Assembly (NCBI GenBank): GCA_002713145.1
Contig: PAVS01000014.1
Location: forward strand, 276,892-340,891
From: Halobacteriovoraceae bacterium
GTDB taxonomy: Bacteria; Bdellovibrionota; Bacteriovoracia; Bacteriovoracales; Bacteriovoracaceae
Direction: 5' to 3'
Length of the DNA: 64,000 nt
A program made the translations under genes and the position numbers. The notes under the pieces were generated by a model. That model saw nothing but the letters and a program-made list of their open reading frames with translations, was not told where the DNA came from and ran no database searches. Below are positions 54,988 to 63,493 of the stretch, in pieces. The stretch's first letter is position 1; each line of letters begins with the position of its first letter.

Positions 54988-56180
54988 GAATCGTTTTTCT
55001 AACTCATTTCTCTCTTAATAGCGTAGAATGGAAAAGTAATAAGATTATTATTGAATCGGCAACTGAAAGTATGGCGAAATATAGCAAAACAATTAAGAAT
55101 TTAGAAATAGACGATATTGAGCTTATCAAGCTGGATAAGTTTGAGAGCTTTGCCAACGTTTATTTTGTTCTATACACATCTAAAATTCCAACAAGCTTTC
55201 TCGATCAACTGAATAAATATGATCGTAATTTTGAATCAAGACTTGTTATACCCATTTTTGGCAACCTGACCTCAAGATTTAGTCATTGGCCAAGAATCTT
55301 TGATAAATTAAAAAATCATAAGATTCATTTTTTATTTTCAAGTCAGTCCTCATTAGAGCAAGGACGTAAAATTTTAGGAAGGATAAAATCATCACTGTGT
55401 TTCTATCCTTTAAGCTCGAACTATACCAAATCTGAAAAGTGGATAAAGTCTAAAGAAGTAATAAAATTCTGTTATGTCGGTAGATGTAATACAGCTAAAG
55501 GTTTTTTTCAAACACTTAAAGCTTTTAGAAAAGCATGTTCATTAGATAATAATATTAAGCTTTATATTGCTGGAGAGTTTGATCGATGGTGTTATCAGCT
55601 TCATGGTATGACAGATGATGAAAATAAATATTTTGAGTTTTGCTTTAAATATAAAAAGATTCTTGGAGACAAAATAATTTTTTTAGATTATCTCTCACAA
55701 AAAGAACTAAAAAACTTGCTGAGACAATGTCATGGCTTTATATCTCCAAGTACATTTCATGATGAAGACTTTGGTATCGCCTGTGCTCAGGCATTATCTC
55801 AAGGTTGTATACCTCTTTTGACTGATTGGGGGGGCTACAAATACTATAACAAGCATTTTAACACCTATGAGTTGAAGATATCAAAAACATCAGAGAACAT
55901 CCCCAAAATGAATATCAATGAGTTGGTGAAAGGTATTGTCCAATTCTCGTTTGATCAAAAACTAGCTGGTAGCAATAGCGAGATCGCAAAAGCAAAGTTT
56001 TCTGGTAATGAATTTGTTTTAAATATTATGAATGTGTGCAAGGAAGATAACTTTTTATCTTTTCTTGGACCTTCAAAGCTTTATGAGTTGTATCTAGAAA
56101 AACGTAAAGCTGATTTAGCTATCTTTCAAAACGGCAAGAACACTGACCTGTACTTTGAATTATATTCAAGTTACTACTAA
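54984..56180 (+). CDS. GT4-type glycosyltransferase
   Basis: A 398-aa GT-B enzyme. The nucleotide-sugar side has KFCYVGRCNTAKGFFQTLKAF near residue 165 and PSTFHDEDFGIACAQALSQG near 255-270, where the usual ExFGxxxxEAxxxG pattern has Gln instead of the second Glu. No signal peptide. It overlaps the GDPD gene by 4 nt (GTGA). The acceptor may be the peptide serines or a different polymer. Confidence 0.8.
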   Translation: MRIVFLTHFSLNSVEWKSNKIIIESATESMAKYSKTIKNLEIDDIELIKLDKFESFANVYFVLYTSKIPTSFLDQLNKYDRNFESRLVIPIFGNLTSRFSHWPRIFDKLKNHKIHFLFSSQSSLEQGRKILGRIKSSLCFYPLSSNYTKSEKWIKSKEVIKFCYVGRCNTAKGFFQTLKAFRKACSLDNNIKLYIAGEFDRWCYQLHGMTDDENKYFEFCFKYKKILGDKIIFLDYLSQKELKNLLRQCHGFISPSTFHDEDFGIACAQALSQGCIPLLTDWGGYKYYNKHFNTYELKISKTSENIPKMNINELVKGIVQFSFDQKLAGSNSEIAKAKFSGNEFVLNIMNVCKEDNFLSFLGPSKLYELYLEKRKADLAIFQNGKNTDLYFELYSSYY

Positions 56181-57262
56181 TTAATTAAACCATTGGTCGA
56201 TATGACTGCTATTTGCGTCAAGCGTTGGTTTTCTGGGTTGAAAAGTGTTTCAAACTCAAGTTTGACGATATTTGTATTGAAGTTTTTAACAATCCATCCT
56301 TTAAATTGGGAAGCGCTCCATTCAAATTTGTGATCAATGTTAGAAACTTTTAGTGACTCAGCACCAATGGGAGTCGATATCACAATCTTTTTAGGTCTTA
56401 TGTCATTTTTTATTTTAAGTATCAAGGTATCTAAATCTGAGTGATCAAGATGCTCTATCACTTCAATTAAAGTCAGAATATCAAACTGGGTGAATTCAAA
56501 CTCCGTGAAACTTTTATTGACCACTTTGATTTTATCAGTGGAATCCATGGGTTGTATTTGCGTATCAATCCCTAAGCACTTTAATTTCGGATTAATCTCA
56601 GAGCATAATTTCAAAAAATCAAGACTACCGCATCCGATATCAACGATGGAAGTCTGTTGAGACAAATCATTTTGTAAAATCTCAAAAACTTTTATGATCC
56701 TTTTGTAATGAAAGGAGCTAATCACAACCTTTTTAGGTTCAATTTTTCTTTCGTTAATAAATAGTTCGAACTCTTGATGGAAGAAAATTAATCCTTTTTC
56801 TTTTTCCAAAGTAATAGGGTGTTTTTGAGATCCATTACTTAGAAAAAGCTTTTCATTTTTATTCCGTTCAAATTCCCCGAGATGACACTTTTCTGCGAAT
56901 TTCAATAAAAACTGATCTTGTTTGGAGTGAAAATCTTTATCTAGATCAGTAGATAAAATATAGTTTGATTGGCGGTAGTAAAGATTATTAGCACTTAGAA
57001 GGGAGGAGAAATTTAAGAATGTACCACCTAAGCTTCCATTATATAGAAAAGGGAAAGGAGATAAAATAAAAGGTTGGTTTGAATGGTAGTAATTTTTTAT
57101 AAGTGCCACTTTATGACTGTGTGGGAATTTTTCTAGAAAATGAGCTAGTTTTTTTTCTGTCGTATGAACTCCAAGAGCTTTTTCAATAATTTTGATAATC
57201 TCTACTGAAAATAATGTTTTTTTACCGTCTGACCAATAGAGTTTGTCATTGCTCTTGACCAT
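56177..57262 (-). CDS. Hen1-like RNA 3'-terminal ribose methyltransferase
   Basis: The 361-aa protein has an unrecognised N-terminal part (residues 1-195) and a C-terminal SAM domain with VDIGCGSLDF (207-216). EVIEHL (267-272) and DHKFEW (310-315) together supply the E, E, H and H metal ligands (Glu267, Glu270, His271, His311) characteristic of Hen1 methyltransferases, which methylate the 2'-OH of the last RNA nucleotide; ISTP (295-298) also fits. Bacterial Hen1 normally partners Pnkp in RNA repair; no pnkp is seen here. The stop overlaps that of the glycosyltransferase. Confidence 0.75.
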   Translation of the reverse strand: MVKSNDKLYWSDGKKTLFSVEIIKIIEKALGVHTTEKKLAHFLEKFPHSHKVALIKNYYHSNQPFILSPFPFLYNGSLGGTFLNFSSLLSANNLYYRQSNYILSTDLDKDFHSKQDQFLLKFAEKCHLGEFERNKNEKLFLSNGSQKHPITLEKEKGLIFFHQEFELFINERKIEPKKVVISSFHYKRIIKVFEILQNDLSQQTSIVDIGCGSLDFLKLCSEINPKLKCLGIDTQIQPMDSTDKIKVVNKSFTEFEFTQFDILTLIEVIEHLDHSDLDTLILKIKNDIRPKKIVISTPIGAESLKVSNIDHKFEWSASQFKGWIVKNFNTNIVKLEFETLFNPENQRLTQIAVISTNGLIN

Positions 57263-57342
57263 TATAAGATCACTTAAGTCAGGTCTAAAGGAAATATATT
57301 CGGACGGCGTAATGTCAGTTATTTAATGATCCTTGTTGGTAT

Positions 57343-57360
57343 TATGATAAAACTATCATA
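57343..57360. promoter_or_regulatory. Palindrome in the divergent promoter region
   Basis: TATGATA (57343-57349) and TATCATA (57354-57360) around AAAC, between the Hen1-like gene and the DUF4956 operon. The stretch ACTAGGAAATAAG just after it recurs as ACTAGAAATAAG at about 57419, a possible direct repeat. Confidence 0.35.
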
Positions 57361-57431
57361 CTAGGAAATAAGTTTTTATCCCACTAATTCTAGTCGTGAA
57401 ATAGTTTTTCTTTGTCAAAACTAGAAATAAG

Positions 57432-58085
57432 GTGAATAATCTATATATGTTAGAACTTTTTAATAGCGAAGTAGGTTTTTTTCTACAAAGTCTCATCTAC
57501 GCCATTCTTTTGGCCTTTTTTCCCTTTCTGACATACAGAGCTTCTCACAAAAATATACACCGCGAACCATTATTTGAGTTCACTTTAATATTGCTGGTTC
57601 CCATCATATTTTTAATTATGCATTTTATCGGTACCAATATTGCTCTCTCAATTGGTCTTGTTGGTTCTTTATCAGTTGTAAGATTTAGAACTGCGATAAA
57701 GAGCCCTAAGGAGCTGACTTATATTCTTTGGGCGATTGCCATTGGTGTTGGTTTAGGCAGCCAAAATATTCACTTGATAGCATTGGCGACAATTATTTTA
57801 GCAATCTTTATTTATTTAGTCGAAAAAATGATCTTTAACTCCAAGGGGAGCTCAGGAAGTATGCTACTTATCAAAACTCCCTCCGAGAAACGAGGCGAAC
57901 TATTAGAGGAGCTCAATTCTCTCCATCCGTCGATGGAGCTCGTATCAGTTTCTGAAAACAAAACAGAAAATTATGCACTTATCAGTCTACAGTTAAAGAA
58001 AATAACTCCCTTAGAAAAAAAATCACTTTATCAACAACTTCATAAAAATGAATCGATCTCATCTCTTCAATATATTGAGAAATAA
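57432..58085 (+). CDS. DUF4956 membrane protein
   Basis: A 217-aa protein with four or five membrane helices in the first 140 residues and a cytosolic C-terminal domain. The core IGLVGSLSVVRFRTAIKSP is the DUF4956 signature, with ELTYILWAIAIGVGLG. DUF4956 genes often stand beside VTC-domain polyphosphate polymerases and CotH genes, as here; this is from memory of gene neighbourhoods. GTG start; ATG 57447 is an alternative. First gene of a four-gene operon. Confidence 0.85.
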   Translation: MNNLYMLELFNSEVGFFLQSLIYAILLAFFPFLTYRASHKNIHREPLFEFTLILLVPIIFLIMHFIGTNIALSIGLVGSLSVVRFRTAIKSPKELTYILWAIAIGVGLGSQNIHLIALATIILAIFIYLVEKMIFNSKGSSGSMLLIKTPSEKRGELLEELNSLHPSMELVSVSENKTENYALISLQLKKITPLEKKSLYQQLHKNESISSLQYIEK

Positions 58086-59241
58086 TCTTTTCATCATTTT
58101 TGCGATTCTAGCTCTTATCGCTTATCTCTATCTGCCGTTTTTTCCCAAATCTTCAAAACAGATAAGAAATAGTGAAATAAAAATACTATTTAATCATATT
58201 TATTTGGATGGGAATTCTGTCACTATTGCTAGTTTTTGGGATTATGAAAAACAAGTCTCAATAAAAAAGATTATATTTTATTCAGGAGAGCGAAAAGTTC
58301 ATCAATTTGATTTAAACTATATCATAAAAAGTGGTGATAATTCTTTTCGTTTCAACACCAAAATAGATTTAAATGTTGAAAGAATAGATAAGGTAAAGCT
58401 TCTTTCACATGAAAGCAAGTTTTACCAGAAAAATAAGATTTTTACATCGGTGGCCAATAAAATTTCCAATCAAAAAGAAAAAATGATATTCGAGAATAAA
58501 AAACTTAAAGTGTTTCACACTTGTCCTTTTAGAGATATAGACAAGGTATTATCTTCAACACAAATCGAACTTGTAGACTCATGTGTAATTATTAGTGATA
58601 TTAAGAATATGGCTTTACCAAAACTTGAGTTTAAAAATAAGACTCTTTCATTAAATGATAAATCGTTTATAGCTTTTATGAATCTTGAGAAGCCTCTTGT
58701 CATAAAAAATGTGAAAATTTCTGGAGGGAGAGGTCGATGGATAAATAATCTTAAATTTAATGCTTCACTTAATCTTTATAACTTAAAAAGTGTAAGAGTC
58801 CAGAATCTTGAAGTTAAATATTCGAAAGCCGAAGATGCGATCAATGTCAAAGAGAGTCATGGGGAATTAAGTGATATTACTATTGCCCATGCTGCTGGAG
58901 ATGGTATTGATATAGATTTATCAACTATCGTTCTTAAAAATATCACTATTGAGAACGCAATGGGAGACGGAGTCGATTTTTCGATGACTAAAGGAGAACT
59001 CACTGATTTTCGATCACATTCCATAGTTGATAAAGGTGTCAGTATTGGTGAGAGTTCCACGATTAAAGGGGAGCGTTGGGTTTTTGGAGATAATGTGACA
59101 ATGTGGAGTGGCATAAAGGATTCGTCAGAGCTTAGTTATAAAGTCTTTGATAATAAAGAGGAAAAGCGTTTGAGAGAAAAGTTTAAAGTTTTTCAAAAGA
59201 AACCTCTTTGGGGTAATGGTCAGGTCGATTATGTTAAATGA
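58048..59241 (+). CDS. Membrane-anchored right-handed beta-helix protein
   Basis: The 397-aa protein has one N-terminal transmembrane helix (LFIIFAILALIAYLYLPFF), a beta-rich domain and then repeating beta-helix rungs (LYNLKSVRVQNLEVKYSKAE, GDGIDIDLSTIVLKN, GDGVDFSMTKGELTD). The layout suggests a periplasmic carbohydrate- or polymer-binding fold like pectate-lyase folds. It overlaps the DUF4956 gene by 38 nt; a start at TTG about 27 bases later is possible. Function in the operon unknown. Confidence 0.7.
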   Translation: MNRSHLFNILRNNLFIIFAILALIAYLYLPFFPKSSKQIRNSEIKILFNHIYLDGNSVTIASFWDYEKQVSIKKIIFYSGERKVHQFDLNYIIKSGDNSFRFNTKIDLNVERIDKVKLLSHESKFYQKNKIFTSVANKISNQKEKMIFENKKLKVFHTCPFRDIDKVLSSTQIELVDSCVIISDIKNMALPKLEFKNKTLSLNDKSFIAFMNLEKPLVIKNVKISGGRGRWINNLKFNASLNLYNLKSVRVQNLEVKYSKAEDAINVKESHGELSDITIAHAAGDGIDIDLSTIVLKNITIENAMGDGVDFSMTKGELTDFRSHSIVDKGVSIGESSTIKGERWVFGDNVTMWSGIKDSSELSYKVFDNKEEKRLREKFKVFQKKPLWGNGQVDYVK

Positions 59242-59836
59242 GCATCAAAATCTTTCATTTCGAAACGAGCATAAGTATATTCTCAGTCTTGAACAATATA
59301 CATACTTAAAGCAACACTTAGAATGTATTCAAGCTCCTCATAAATATATTGTGAATTCTATTTATTTCGATACATCATCGTTATCTTCATACCAAGAGAA
59401 AGCTGATGGTGATTGGAAAAAAATCAAATTACGTCAAAGGTGGTATGGAAACAATGCACCATTTTTTGAGATAAAATATAAAGAAGGAAACAAAAATAAA
59501 AAGTATCGTTTTGATAATTTGCAGAAAGCTCATACTTTCATGTCTTCGCTTAGTTCAGCAACACAGCTATTTCATTCAACAAAACAAGTTCATGTAAGAT
59601 ATTTACGCGAGGGATATCAACTATCTGAAAACCTAAGAATTACATTTGATAGTGAACTCATATATCAAGATCTTGTACATGGACATAGCTCTACTCGTTT
59701 AATCTATATTATGGAAATCAAAGGGAAAGAAACTCCAGAGTGGGTAAAAGCCTTTTGCCATTGTATAAATATAACACCGGCTCGCTTTAGTAAGTATGCA
59801 GATTCATTAAAAGCTCTGAGGTCAAAAATTGTATAA
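59231..59836 (+). CDS. VTC-domain polyphosphate polymerase-like protein
   Basis: A 201-aa tunnel-fold protein with the VTC/CYTH-type charged residues: FRNEHKYIL (Glu13, Lys15), SIYFDT, LRQRWYG, FEIKYKEG, IMEIKG and FSKYAD. In yeast Vtc4 such residues polymerise polyphosphate from ATP and thread it through a tunnel. Full domain length. ATG 59231 is preferred to 59216 because AGG precedes it. Its neighbour DUF4956 may export or anchor the product. Confidence 0.85.
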   Translation: MLNEHQNLSFRNEHKYILSLEQYTYLKQHLECIQAPHKYIVNSIYFDTSSLSSYQEKADGDWKKIKLRQRWYGNNAPFFEIKYKEGNKNKKYRFDNLQKAHTFMSSLSSATQLFHSTKQVHVRYLREGYQLSENLRITFDSELIYQDLVHGHSSTRLIYIMEIKGKETPEWVKAFCHCINITPARFSKYADSLKALRSKIV

Positions 59837-60878
59837 GCTATTTATCCTCATATTTCTAACGTTTGAGTGTCTGGGTCAATCAGGTTTAGAGAGTGTCGAT
59901 CTTAGCTTTAATGCTCTAGAGAGACTAAAACTCTCGAAAGATATTGCTGATTTAAAACAACGAAATTTTAGGCTTGATAAAGAACTCAAAAATTATCATG
60001 GAGTGATTACCTGTGAAAAATCAAAGTTCAAAGTTATCTTCAGTATCCATGGCGACTTACATAAACATTGGAGAGACGAACGTAAATCTTTTGATATAAA
60101 GATTAAAAGTCAGGGCACATGTTATGGGATGAAAAACTTCTCTCTTGTAAGAGCTGATGATAAACACAGTGAACTAGAAGTCCTAGGGCAAAGGCTATCA
60201 AAACGGCTAAACTTATTTCACCGAAAAATTAAGTTGATCAACTTGATAGTTAATAAAAAGAAGCATGAAAACTATTTGATTTATGAAAAAATAACCCCTG
60301 ATGCCTTAGAGCATAATGGATTAAGTGGGGCATTCATCATTGGCCAAAATAATTCTTGGAAATTGGGTCTCGTTTCCTCTGAAAGTTCGATATCTAGTCC
60401 CTTTATGGATAAAGATATTAAAGATTCAATTAATTCTCATAAATTAGTATTTTATAGTGCTAGGCCTAACTTAGAGAATTTCAATGCTCTATCACAATGG
60501 AAATTTTTTTTAAACTCGTTTAACCCGGAGTATATAAACTTAGATGATTTTGTATCTTATTTGACGATTGTAAGTATTACTGGCTCATATCATTCGGTGA
60601 TTATAGATAATTTACGTTGGATTTATAGGCCTTGGACAGGTAAATTCTCTCCCATCTATTATGATACTATTCCACAGCTTTTGCCGAAAAGCTTTGAAAA
60701 TCATCTCAATGAAATCAAAAGACTAAATTTTTTAGCAAGTAAAGTATTACAAGCTCAGACAACAAGCTATTGGCTAGCAAAGATTAAGCAGAAAGTTTTA
60801 TTATTAGAGGGACATTTGTTAAACGATCACTATTTTCCCATTCAACAGAATCTGGAAATGATAAAAAGCTGGAAATAA
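59829..60878 (+). CDS. CotH-like secreted protein kinase
   Basis: A 349-aa protein with signal peptide (YKLFILIFLTFECLGQ). The CotH pattern is present: FSIHGDLHKHWRDERKSFDI with IKSQ, FSLVRADDKHSELEVLGQRL, a beta-strand region LINLIVNKKKHENYLIYEKI, and NLRWIYRPWTGKFSPIYYDT as the probable metal-binding Asp block. CotH proteins are atypical kinases that phosphorylate serines of secreted proteins. TTG start. The gene ends at 60878, just before the integrase, and could have been shortened by the insertion. Last gene of the operon. Confidence 0.7.
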   Translation: MYKLFILIFLTFECLGQSGLESVDLSFNALERLKLSKDIADLKQRNFRLDKELKNYHGVITCEKSKFKVIFSIHGDLHKHWRDERKSFDIKIKSQGTCYGMKNFSLVRADDKHSELEVLGQRLSKRLNLFHRKIKLINLIVNKKKHENYLIYEKITPDALEHNGLSGAFIIGQNNSWKLGLVSSESSISSPFMDKDIKDSINSHKLVFYSARPNLENFNALSQWKFFLNSFNPEYINLDDFVSYLTIVSITGSYHSVIIDNLRWIYRPWTGKFSPIYYDTIPQLLPKSFENHLNEIKRLNFLASKVLQAQTTSYWLAKIKQKVLLLEGHLLNDHYFPIQQNLEMIKSWK

Positions 60879-60959
60879 AAATGGAGCGGCTGATCGTTGA
60901 GATTGTAACCGACCATATTTGTTTGACTCATTCAACTTCGGCAACATATGGAAACTGGT

Positions 60960-62057
60960 TTACTTATCAAAGAGATTGACTACATTATCAAGTCTCTCTT
61001 TGCTTGGGAGAGTTATTCCAAGCTCCTCTGTTGCTCCTTGGGTATCTTGAGCGACTAATCTCAGGTATCCCATGGTGGTCTTTATACTGGCGTGTCCCAC
61101 TATTTTCATAACTTTAGCAAGCGATACTCCTCGCAATAGCAACTGCGTTATAAAGGTCGCTCTAAGATCATGAAAGCGAATAGGGGTGATACCTATCTCT
61201 TTGCAAAAGGTTTTTAAAACAATCGACTGATCACCTGTATTCCATCCTTTTGTATCCTCAAGAACTTTTTGGTTTTCATTAAAACTATCGGACTTCAGTT
61301 TAATCAGAAACTTATGAAGTTCATTTGAGATAGGAATGTAGCGGTTTTTAGTGCTTTTAGTTGGGCCTAGTCCATCTTTAGGATTCCAGCTTTTAGTCAC
61401 CGCTATAACTTTATTTTCAAAGTCTATATCCATCCAAGTTAAAGCATGAAGTTCACCTTTTCTCATCCCAGTCATGAGCGCAAGCACCCAGTGATGATAA
61501 TAATTATGGTTGGCCTCATTCGCTTTGGTTAGAAGAGTATCGATTTCAGTTTTGTTCAAAACCGCATTTTTAGCATCAGGTAATTTTATTTTAATTATCT
61601 TAGCCGGATTTTTATTCAGAACTCCTTCGTCTATGGCCATCTCAAAAATACGTTTTAAGTTTTTAAGCACTCCATTTCTAGCGTGTAAAGAGACACCTTT
61701 AATGTGATTGAATATAAGATCATGAATCATTGAGCTGGTTATTTCATCTAGAAAGAGTTCTCCAAAGACGGGGATGGCCCATTTATTAAGATTGGATTTA
61801 TATCCAATGATCGTGCTCTTTTTAAACTGTAAACTCATTTGATCAATACAACGCTCTACCCACGTTTTAAAAATGAAGCGTTTTGGATACTGCCGATATT
61901 GCTCAATCATGAGCCTTAGCTCCGTCTCAACGCGTTTAGCTCTATGCATGGATGTGATTCCACGCCTTTTCTTGTAATACTGTTTACCTTTGATTTTGGC
62001 GTTAACCACAACCGTATAGGTTTTTTTGTTTTTGGTATTGTCTTCGTAAATTGGCAT
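60960..62057 (-). CDS. Phage-type tyrosine recombinase (integrase)
   Basis: The 365-aa integrase has an N-terminal arm-binding part (TYTVVVNAKIKGKQYYKKRR), a core-binding domain at about 65-150 and a catalytic domain with Arg in LMTGMRKGELHALTWMD, HDLRATFITQLLLRG (HxLR), KIVGHASIKTTMGYLRL (His and catalytic Tyr). It moves an integrative element by site-specific recombination. Its 3' end faces the CotH gene, so an attachment site is expected in 60879-60959, but no obvious repeat was seen there. Confidence 0.93.
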   Translation of the reverse strand: MPIYEDNTKNKKTYTVVVNAKIKGKQYYKKRRGITSMHRAKRVETELRLMIEQYRQYPKRFIFKTWVERCIDQMSLQFKKSTIIGYKSNLNKWAIPVFGELFLDEITSSMIHDLIFNHIKGVSLHARNGVLKNLKRIFEMAIDEGVLNKNPAKIIKIKLPDAKNAVLNKTEIDTLLTKANEANHNYYHHWVLALMTGMRKGELHALTWMDIDFENKVIAVTKSWNPKDGLGPTKSTKNRYIPISNELHKFLIKLKSDSFNENQKVLEDTKGWNTGDQSIVLKTFCKEIGITPIRFHDLRATFITQLLLRGVSLAKVMKIVGHASIKTTMGYLRLVAQDTQGATEELGITLPSKERLDNVVNLFDK

Positions 62058-62058
62058 A

Positions 62059-62331
62059 CTAATCCTCCTTAAGGGTAAGGACTAGCGATAGGTCATTTTT
62101 CTTAAATCTGAGCCTTGATCCTAATTTGTACGCACGAACCCGGGCCCTATGGACTAAAATTCTAAGAGCATTAGGTGTGATCCGTAAAAATTTGGCGGCT
62201 TCTTTGGTATCTAGCCAAATCACGTTCTCGTCTTCTATCTGATTTATTTTATTGTCAAAGAGCAAGCTAGCAGCATTCATCATGCTTCCAGCACGTCCAG
62301 TATACCTCAATTGATCATCATTGTAAGTCAT
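62059..62331 (-). CDS. Excisionase-like helix-turn-helix protein
   Basis: A 90-aa protein with a winged MerR-like HTH in its C-terminal part (WLDTKEAAKFLRITPNALRI followed by VHRARVRAYKLGSRLRFKKN), as in HTH_17/Xis proteins. It is coded one base before the integrase on the same strand, the usual xis-int arrangement. AGGAGAG precedes ATG. Confidence 0.8.
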   Translation of the reverse strand: MTYNDDQLRYTGRAGSMMNAASLLFDNKINQIEDENVIWLDTKEAAKFLRITPNALRILVHRARVRAYKLGSRLRFKKNDLSLVLTLKED

Positions 62332-62677
62332 ATTTATCTCTCCTGTATATTTAAAACCTTAAAGCTTATAAATCTTTCCCTTTCATTGAATTTCAACAAT
62401 GTTGCTTTCATTATCAATCACTTTCTTCCTTCTTTATTTCATTCTTCTAAATCTCAAATAACTCCTTTCTTAATTTAAATAATTGCTCGCCTAACGAATT
62501 AACATTTCAAACCTCGCACTAAAACTGACCTCCATATCGAATACTGGTAGAGAGAGGGAGGTCAATTTTCGTGCGAAAAAAGCTAAGTGATTTAAACGAT
62601 TTGGCGAGCAAACCACTTTTATGCTATTAATCTTTATCTCCTTAGTATCGCTGTAGTATTTATCATTTATCGCATTA
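62332..62677. other. Intergenic control region of the integrative element
   Basis: About 346 bases between the excisionase-like gene and the replication-relaxation gene, without a convincing gene. It holds the nested inverted repeat at 62483-62611; the remainder is AT-rich. Confidence 0.6.
62483..62611. repeat. Nested inverted repeat, 129 bp
   Basis: Outer arms TTGCTCGCC (62483-62491) and GGCGAGCAA (62603-62611) are perfect. Inner arms of 20 nt at 62514-62533 and 62557-62576 match at 18 of 20 positions with a 23-nt loop. Such an element between integrase/excisionase and a replication-relaxation-type gene could be an origin of replication or transfer or a recombination site; the function is not established. 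Confidence 0.7.
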
Positions 62678-63415
62678 CTATTGATGCAGACTCTCAAAGA
62701 ATTCAGCGAGGGGAACTTTACTGTCTTTATGTATAATCTCCAGCTCCCGCCAATCTTTATTAGATCTGACTGGGTTCATATCAACGACAAAAAGAAATTT
62801 TTTATATTTTTTACCTGAATAAATTTCTTTGATTATTTTTCTGTAAGTGTCGGCAACAGTAGGCTTTGTGAAGTAATATAAAACAAAGTCGTATTGTGAA
62901 TTGATGATATATTGTTTTGCTTTTTCTTCTATTCTTGTCTTTTCTTTTTGAGTGAGTTCTAGTTCAAAAGCAATACTTAGTAATGAAAACCTTTTTCTAA
63001 TGTAGAATCTAGCGTCGGGTATGACTTGAGTGGAGTCACTAAAGCTTCTTTTATTTTTAAAGGTATGCTCTAATTCTGCTTCATTTATCCAAACTAAATT
63101 TTTAAAGCTTCTAGATATCTCTGAAACAAGGAGATCATGGAATAAAGATTTATCATCAATTTGAGTTCTGTTATGTTCAGCAATAAACTGCTCATCTCCT
63201 TTGCGCGTGAGATAGACATATTTTTTTCTATTTAAAGGATGCCTATAAGATTTAATGATTTGAGCTTTCTCTAATTTCCTCAACAATAAAGCAAAATGAT
63301 TATAGGTAGGAGTGAATAAACCTTCATTGTGAAGACTTTTTAAATCCATGACCCTCCATTTAAGTAGGGGAGTTAAATAATTCATATAATGATGATGTGT
63401 CCTATGTAGTTCCAT
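62678..63415 (-). CDS. Replication-relaxation-like protein
   Basis: The 245-aa protein has an N-terminal winged helix (LKSLHNEGLFTPTYNHFALL, LTRKGDEQFIAEH) and a C-terminal part with PDARFYIRKRF and FELELTQKEKTRIEEKAKQY, the PD...ExE pattern of the nuclease-like replication-relaxation family of plasmids and conjugative elements. The assignment is by pattern. It is transcribed towards the xis-int pair. The region to its right contains iteron-like repeats. Confidence 0.6.
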   Translation of the reverse strand: MELHRTHHHYMNYLTPLLKWRVMDLKSLHNEGLFTPTYNHFALLLRKLEKAQIIKSYRHPLNRKKYVYLTRKGDEQFIAEHNRTQIDDKSLFHDLLVSEISRSFKNLVWINEAELEHTFKNKRSFSDSTQVIPDARFYIRKRFSLLSIAFELELTQKEKTRIEEKAKQYIINSQYDFVLYYFTKPTVADTYRKIIKEIYSGKKYKKFLFVVDMNPVRSNKDWRELEIIHKDSKVPLAEFFESLHQ

Positions 63416-63493
63416 TAAGGCCTCCAGTTATTAATGGATTTTAAATGACAAAAATTTTTTAAGTTTTCAAAAATTTGGGCAGAAAAACGACAC

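Noticed and set aside
52816..56180. Lasso-peptide biosynthesis
   Set aside because: The leader motif and PqqD-like protein fit, but the required transglutaminase-like protease and asparagine-synthetase-like cyclase are missing and the core has no lasso-type acidic residue at position 7-9 after a cleavable Gly.
62485..62611. Similarity of GCCTAAC at the left arm to integron attC core sites
   Set aside because: The matching right-hand GTTRRRY core is absent (ATTTGGC instead), and the nearby recombinase is a phage-type integrase, not IntI.
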